Assembly (NCBI GenBank): GCA_003229345.1 | Contig: QIDN01000208.1 | Location: forward strand, 1 to 8,468 | DNA length: 8,468 nt | DNA from: Nitrospirota bacterium | Lineage (GTDB): Bacteria > Nitrospinota > Nitrospinia > Nitrospinales > Nitrospinaceae | Direction: 5' to 3' | Shown here: one piece after another, positions 5,579 through 8,468 of the stretch | Position numbering within the stretch: the stretch's first letter is position 1 | How the letters are laid out: each line of letters opens with the position of its first letter | Program-made: the position numbers and the translations under genes | Notes under the pieces: model-generated | Database searches by the model: none | The model's input: the letters and a program-made list of their open reading frames with translations, nothing else | Told to the model about the DNA's origin: nothing

Positions 5579-5905
5579 ATGCAGAATTATATCCAGCAAG
5601 GAACCAGGATCAAACATACCGCCGGGGCGGATATTTCGTCCGGCGCTGTAGTGAAGATCGGCAACCGGATCGGAGTGGCCGTGGCCGATATCGCCAACGG
5701 TGATGATGGAATTCTGGCTGTCAATGGAGTATTCGAACTGACCAAGAAAACCATCGATGATATGACTACTCCCGGCACGGTGGTCTACTGGGACGCCACC
5801 CAAAAAGAAGTTACCGTGACGGTCGGCAGTAATGAAGTGGCCGGCTATGTGTTCGAACCGGCCGGCACGAGCGCCAGCTTGGTCTACGTGAAGATTAACG
5901 CATAA
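5579..5905 (+). CDS. Capsid decoration (cement) protein, DUF2190 family, 108 aa
   Basis: Small beta-rich protein of the type that binds the outside of the mature capsid and stabilises it against DNA pressure. Family landmarks: the N-terminal GTRIKHTAGADISSGAVVKI (8-27), the IGVAVADIANGDDG stretch (31-44), GVFELTKK (50-57) and TPGTVVYWD (64-72), ending in a strand-rich tail with GYVFEPAG. Length is normal for the family. GGAGG (5566-5570) stands 8 nt before the ATG. It directly follows the capsid gene and is flanked by hairpins on both sides (5522-5549 and 5923-5949), so it may form its own mRNA segment, as suits a protein needed in hundreds of copies. Confidence 0.88.
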   Translation: MQNYIQQGTRIKHTAGADISSGAVVKIGNRIGVAVADIANGDDGILAVNGVFELTKKTIDDMTTPGTVVYWDATQKEVTVTVGSNEVAGYVFEPAGTSASLVYVKINA

Positions 5906-5922
5906 TAAACTGTTCTGCCCAA

Positions 5923-5949
5923 GCGGGGGAGCCTCCTCCTCTCCCCCGC
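5923..5949 (+). terminator. Strong 9-bp GC-rich stem-loop after the decoration gene, terminator-like
   Basis: GCGGGGGAG (5923-5931) pairs perfectly with CTCCCCCGC (5941-5949) around a 9-base loop CCTCCTCCT. The downstream GTCCTCCTTTTC gives only an interrupted T tract (TTTT at 5957-5960), so termination would be partial at best. It separates the highly expressed head genes from the connector and tail genes, which would lower downstream expression or protect the upstream mRNA from 3' decay. Confidence 0.6.
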
Positions 5950-5973
5950 GTCCTCCTTTTCATGGAGAAAGAT

Positions 5974-6285
5974 ATGTGGGATTTTGATGATCTGGACGCA
6001 TTCTTCAAGGACTTTGGGGAGCCGGCTGTCCTGAAATGGGATTACCGGGAAATCGATGTCATATTTTTTAATTCCACTACCGACATCCATCTGCTGGAGG
6101 AACTAAATGAGGATAGCAACCCTTTTGTGCTGGCCAAAACCAGCGATATCAGCGATATTCCCCATGAGAGTGGAACCGTAATACAAGTAATCATAAATGA
6201 TGTCAACTATAACATCCTGGATGTCGAGCCGGACGGAACCGGCTTCAGTAAAATAACCTTAAAGAAAATAAATTATGCTGACTGA
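5974..6285 (+). CDS. Head-tail joining protein, gpFII / Phage_attach-like, 103 aa
   Basis: Probable connector that sits on the gpW layer and provides the docking surface for the tail. Landmarks: the opening WDFDDLDAFFKDFGEP (2-17), in which an Asp-rich helix is followed by FGEP; then strand-rich sections; a SDIPHESGTVIQV segment (59-71) near the NDVNYNI turn (75-81); and the closing VEPDGTGFSKITL (84-96), which matches the 'V-x-D-G-x-G-x-x-x-L' ending of these proteins. The frame extends to an ATG at 5962, but GGAG (5964-5967) begins within that codon and is 6 nt before the ATG at 5974, so I chose the latter. The last 11 bases overlap the next gene, implying coupled translation. The assignment rests on the N- and C-terminal motifs and gene order. 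Confidence 0.7.
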   Translation: MWDFDDLDAFFKDFGEPAVLKWDYREIDVIFFNSTTDIHLLEELNEDSNPFVLAKTSDISDIPHESGTVIQVIINDVNYNILDVEPDGTGFSKITLKKINYAD

Positions 6286-6796
6286 AATTGAGCAGGCAAT
6301 CCTCACAAAACTAAGTGATAACGGCTTGTCATCCAAGATATTCGATGCCCGGGCGGATAGACAGAATTTGTCGCCGCCGGTTGTTTTCTGCGCCATCGAA
6401 GAGGCTAGTTTTTCCCGGGTGACCATGAACAAAGTTTTCAAACAGGAGGTCTCTATATTCCTGACGATTGTATTTGAAACACTGGAAAATGAAGCGGCTC
6501 GGCGTTCAGGGATATATCCTATTCTGGAGGGTGTTATCGGACTCCTGATGCTCCAAAAATTAGGGCTGGCAATCACTCCCATTGTCCCCGTCGGCTACAA
6601 AAATGTGACCGACAAGGAGGACGCCCAGAACGGTCAGTTATGGTTCCAGATAGAGTTTAAGACTAGTTTCAATATTGAAAAAACAGATGATGAAGCAGAC
6701 GCAGTCGAGCTGCTCAAGATCGGCTTGGAATATTATCTCCAGGATCCGGAAGATGACGGCGTCAAGGATGCCGAGGACGAAATAACCCTGAAATGA
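6275..6796 (+). CDS. Mu gp37-like protein, DUF1834 family (neck/tail-completion), 173 aa
   Basis: Opens MLTEIEQAILTKLSDNG, the usual N-terminal helix of DUF1834 proteins. Alternating strands and helices follow, including PPVVFCAIEEASF, a V-S-I-F-L-T-I-V-F strand and the helix RRSGIYPILEGVIGLLMLQK, then WFQIEFKTSFNIE. The tail is very acidic (ADAVELLKIGLEYYLQDPEDDG and DAEDE near the end). In Mu this gene lies two places before the sheath gene, and DUF1834 proteins are thought to act at the neck or tail end; a detailed function is not established. There is no Shine-Dalgarno: the ATG overlaps the end of the connector gene by 11 bp, so translation is probably coupled. Its stop overlaps the next start as ATGA. 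Confidence 0.72.
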   Translation: MLTEIEQAILTKLSDNGLSSKIFDARADRQNLSPPVVFCAIEEASFSRVTMNKVFKQEVSIFLTIVFETLENEAARRSGIYPILEGVIGLLMLQKLGLAITPIVPVGYKNVTDKEDAQNGQLWFQIEFKTSFNIEKTDDEADAVELLKIGLEYYLQDPEDDGVKDAEDEITLK

Positions 6797-7041
6797 GCGC
6801 AGAGATGACCTCAGACGAAATCAAGGATGCGGTAAAAGATGCCCTAAAAGAGGAACTCGGGGAATTTAATATTTCCCGGGAGATACATTATGAAGACCAC
6901 AAATTCATCGGGGCGCTTCGGGAATGGATGGGGGAAATAAAAGCTACCGCAGTCAAAACAATTGTCCGGGGGGCAATCAGTATAGTTTTTATATTAATTT
7001 TTTTAGGTTTTGTGTTTTGGGGAAAAGGACATTTCAAATAA
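6793..7041 (+). CDS. Small one-TM membrane protein, holin-like, 82 aa
   Basis: Residues 1-25 form a charged, amphipathic helix (SDEIKDAVKDALKEELGE). Then comes EIHYEDHKFIGALREWMGEIK (30-50) and a single hydrophobic segment (TIVRGAISIVFILIFLGFVFWG, about 56-77) with a short basic tail (KGHFK). The positive residues before the segment suggest a cytoplasmic N-terminus. The endolysin, which has no signal peptide, follows after 14 bp, so a holin role (membrane hole for endolysin release) is the best guess. A single TM and long soluble N-part recall XhlA-like proteins, but I do not recognise a specific family. It starts by ATGA overlap with the preceding gene and lacks its own Shine-Dalgarno. Confidence 0.6.
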   Translation: MSAEMTSDEIKDAVKDALKEELGEFNISREIHYEDHKFIGALREWMGEIKATAVKTIVRGAISIVFILIFLGFVFWGKGHFK

Positions 7042-7055
7042 AAGGAGAGTGAGCC

Positions 7056-7532
7056 ATGCGTAAAATAAAAAAGATTATTTTGCATTGTTCGGATTCTGAA
7101 TTTGGAAACGCTCTCTTAATAGATTTTTGGCACAAACAACGGGGCTGGAAAGGTATCGGATATCATTATGTAGTTCAAAATGGCCATCCATATTCTAAAA
7201 CAAACACTCCTCATAAACTCACCTTTTTGGACGGGATGATAGAAGCCGGTCGTCCAGAAAGGAATGGCGGCGCACATGCCCGCGGGCATAACAAAGATAG
7301 TCTTGGTATCTGCATGATTGGAAAACCAGGGGAATTTACCCATGCCCAACTGGTTAGTGTGCGGGCGTTAATCCTCAACATCCAAAACAGATATAACTTA
7401 TCAATCGATGATGTTTATGGACATTATGAGTTTGACTTAGCTAAAACCTGCCCTGGGCTGGATATGTATTTTTTCCGTGAATATATCAAAAATCATGACA
7501 AGCTGAATCAACTTTTAGATAAGGAGACATAA
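7056..7532 (+). CDS. Endolysin: zinc N-acetylmuramoyl-L-alanine amidase (Amidase_2, T7-lysozyme type), 158 aa
   Basis: Cuts the amide bond between N-acetylmuramic acid and L-alanine in peptidoglycan at the end of infection. The single domain fills the protein: IILHCS gives zinc ligand His10, GIGYHYVV gives catalytic Tyr36, GGAHARGHNKDSLGICMIG (71-89) is the conserved core, and GHYEFDLAKTCPG gives His123, catalytic Lys130 and third ligand Cys132. These correspond to His17, Tyr46, His122, Lys128 and Cys130 of T7 lysozyme. No signal peptide or separate wall-binding domain is visible, as usual for single-domain endolysins of Gram-negative phages. AGGAG (7043-7047) is 8 nt before the ATG. The gene is AT-richer (153/360 G+C over 7081-7440) than the sheath (97/180 over 7921-8100), suggesting recent acquisition. 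Confidence 0.95.
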   Translation: MRKIKKIILHCSDSEFGNALLIDFWHKQRGWKGIGYHYVVQNGHPYSKTNTPHKLTFLDGMIEAGRPERNGGAHARGHNKDSLGICMIGKPGEFTHAQLVSVRALILNIQNRYNLSIDDVYGHYEFDLAKTCPGLDMYFFREYIKNHDKLNQLLDKET

Positions 7533-7534
7533 GG

Positions 7535-7681
7535 ATGAAAGTAAAAGCCAAATCGGGCACACGCTGCCCTAAGGAAGGTAAACCCAGGGAATACATTGCC
7601 GACAGTCATCCGGTGGATGTGCCGAATACGACCTACTATCGGCGGCTGGTTCGGGATGGTTCCCTGATTATAGCGGAATAA
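7535..7681 (+). CDS. Mu gp38-like small protein, DUF2635 family, 48 aa
   Basis: Short basic protein beginning MKVKAKSGTRCPKEGKP and continuing through DVPNTTYYRRLVRDGSLIIAE. The pattern 'K-V-K ... P-x-x-Y-Y-R-R-L-x-x-D-G-S/D-L' is typical of DUF2635, the family of Mu gp38, found just before the tail sheath gene. Function is unknown; a neck or tail role is presumed from location. AGGAG (7522-7526) overlaps the end of the endolysin gene and is 8 nt from the ATG, which starts 2 nt after the endolysin stop. The same frame continues past the TAA as PTPKKKGGKK and ends with a second TAA touching the sheath ATG (see findings), so the gene may be shortened by a nonsense change. Confidence 0.78.
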   Translation: MKVKAKSGTRCPKEGKPREYIADSHPVDVPNTTYYRRLVRDGSLIIAE

Positions 7682-7714
7682 CCCACTCCGAAGAAAAAGG
7701 GAGGTAAGAAATAA

Positions 7715-8468
7715 ATGGGATCCCCAAACATTTCTTTCGATGAAATACCTAGCTCCATTCGGAAGCCCGGGAAATATTTCGAGTTCAACAAGGAGCTGGC
7801 GGTCAACACGTTGCCGCAGAACCTCCAGGAATTGGTCATATTAGGCCAGCGCCTGGCAAAATACATTGAGCCGGCCCGCTGGCAGGGCGGCACCCTAAAC
7901 GACTGTTCTTCCGGGGGAACTTTCACGGGAGATGTCAAGGAAGACATCATTGTTGAAATTGACGCCGCCAATACTCCCGACACGTTCAAGTGGAGCAAAG
8001 ACGGAGGCGCTACCTGGGAAGCGGAAACGGTTGACATCACGGGGGCGGCTCAAACTCTGGATAACGGAATAACCATCACTTTCGGAGCCACCGCCGGACA
8101 TGCCGTAGGCGATCAATGGAAATTCGGGGCCTGGCCGGAGCCGACCGTTGCCAAGGAAGTACCCACCCAAGTCTTTTCCACGGATGAGGCGGCGGTAAAA
8201 TTCGGCTACGGCTCGCTGGTGCATCTGATGGCCATTGCCGCACTGAATGCCAATAATTATCTCCAGCTTTCTATCTGTGCCCTCGATGATGGAGCGGGCG
8301 TGGCAGCTGCGGGCACAATAACGATTGCCGGAACGGTCACCGTCTCAGGCTCGCTGGCTGTCTATATCGCCAACAAAAAGATAGAGGTCGGCGTCACCAA
8401 AGATGACACAGCGGCGGCGGTCGCCATTGCGTTGCAAAATGAAATTGCCAAGCACTTGGATATTCTAC
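7715..8468 (+). CDS. Contractile tail sheath protein, Mu gpL-like, 5' part with inserted domain (251 codons, runs off the end)
   Basis: Main protein of the outer contractile tube. The N-terminus SFDEIPSSIRKPGKYFEF (7-24) matches the 'I-S-F-x-x-I-P-x-x-I-R-x-P' opening of Mu gpL, followed by LQELVILGQRL (38-48). Sheath sequence resumes at FSTDEAAVKFGYGSLVHLMA (154-173), then NNYLQLSICALDDGAG (180-195), a TIAGTVTVSG strand repeat and LAVYIANKKIEVGV, also typical of gpL. Between them, about residues 57-140, lies a foreign-looking beta-rich segment with DTFKWSKDGGATWEAE and GITITFGATAGHAVGDQWKF, a domain type I recall from phage tail and fibre proteins. GGGAGG (7699-7704) is 10 nt before the ATG. 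No stop occurs before the window end, so the C-terminal part is missing. Confidence 0.88.
   Translation, partial: MGSPNISFDEIPSSIRKPGKYFEFNKELAVNTLPQNLQELVILGQRLAKYIEPARWQGGTLNDCSSGGTFTGDVKEDIIVEIDAANTPDTFKWSKDGGATWEAETVDITGAAQTLDNGITITFGATAGHAVGDQWKFGAWPEPTVAKEVPTQVFSTDEAAVKFGYGSLVHLMAIAALNANNYLQLSICALDDGAGVAAAGTITIAGTVTVSGSLAVYIANKKIEVGVTKDDTAAAVAIALQNEIAKHLDIL

Noticed and set aside
5507..5803. Minus-strand frame opposite the decoration gene
   Set aside because: Shadow of the DUF2190 gene and its upstream hairpin region; no start signals.
6094..6181. GGAGG followed by an out-of-frame ATG (6107) inside the connector gene
   Set aside because: It opens only about 24 codons with no recognisable product. 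The site is most likely due to the Glu-Glu codons of the host gene.

Overview
The window is the late (structural) region of a contractile-tailed phage or prophage, read left to right, with a small leftward accessory operon in front of it. No host marker gene is present. The genes use ordinary Shine-Dalgarno starts and sigma70-like promoters, base composition is mixed (about 42-57% G+C in the stretches I hand-counted), and the head/tail set is the lambda/Mu mosaic common in prophages of Proteobacteria and Desulfobacterota-like bacteria. The host assignment is inference only.

Left part (about 1-1300, minus strand): four tightly spaced leftward genes. In transcription order they are a 180-aa protein of unknown function (1248-706), an 85-aa unknown (637-380), a 46-aa ribbon-helix-helix DNA-binding protein (376-236) and a 59-aa unknown (226-47). 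A consensus sigma70 promoter (TTGACA, 17 bp, TGC-TATACT) at 1327-1299 drives them. This looks like an autonomous moron or regulatory cassette. No terminase large subunit is visible, although it commonly lies just before gpW in this type of head operon.

Divergent control region (1249-1571, 323 bp without a gene): the leftward promoter, a 20-bp near-palindrome (1366-1385), an array of seven decamers with A-tracts phased every 10 bp (1421-1490, predicted bent DNA), a perfect TATAAT box facing right with no matching -35 (1506-1511), and a 7-bp GC-rich hairpin in the presumed late leader (1534-1551).

Head module (1572-6285, plus strand): gpW-like head-completion protein, lambda-type portal, a prohead protease/major capsid protein fusion with a well-placed in-frame internal start, a DUF2190 decoration protein flanked by strong hairpins, and a gpFII-like head-tail joining protein.

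Neck/tail and lysis (6275-8468): a Mu gp37-like (DUF1834) protein, a small one-TM holin-like protein, a zinc amidase endolysin of T7-lysozyme type, a Mu gp38-like (DUF2635) small protein with an in-frame stop before a lysine-rich tail, and the start of a Mu gpL-like tail sheath that carries an inserted beta-rich domain and runs off the right end. Together the plus-strand genes build and fill the capsid, connect it to a contractile tail and lyse the host. The lysis pair is embedded inside the Mu-like gp37-gp38-sheath block.
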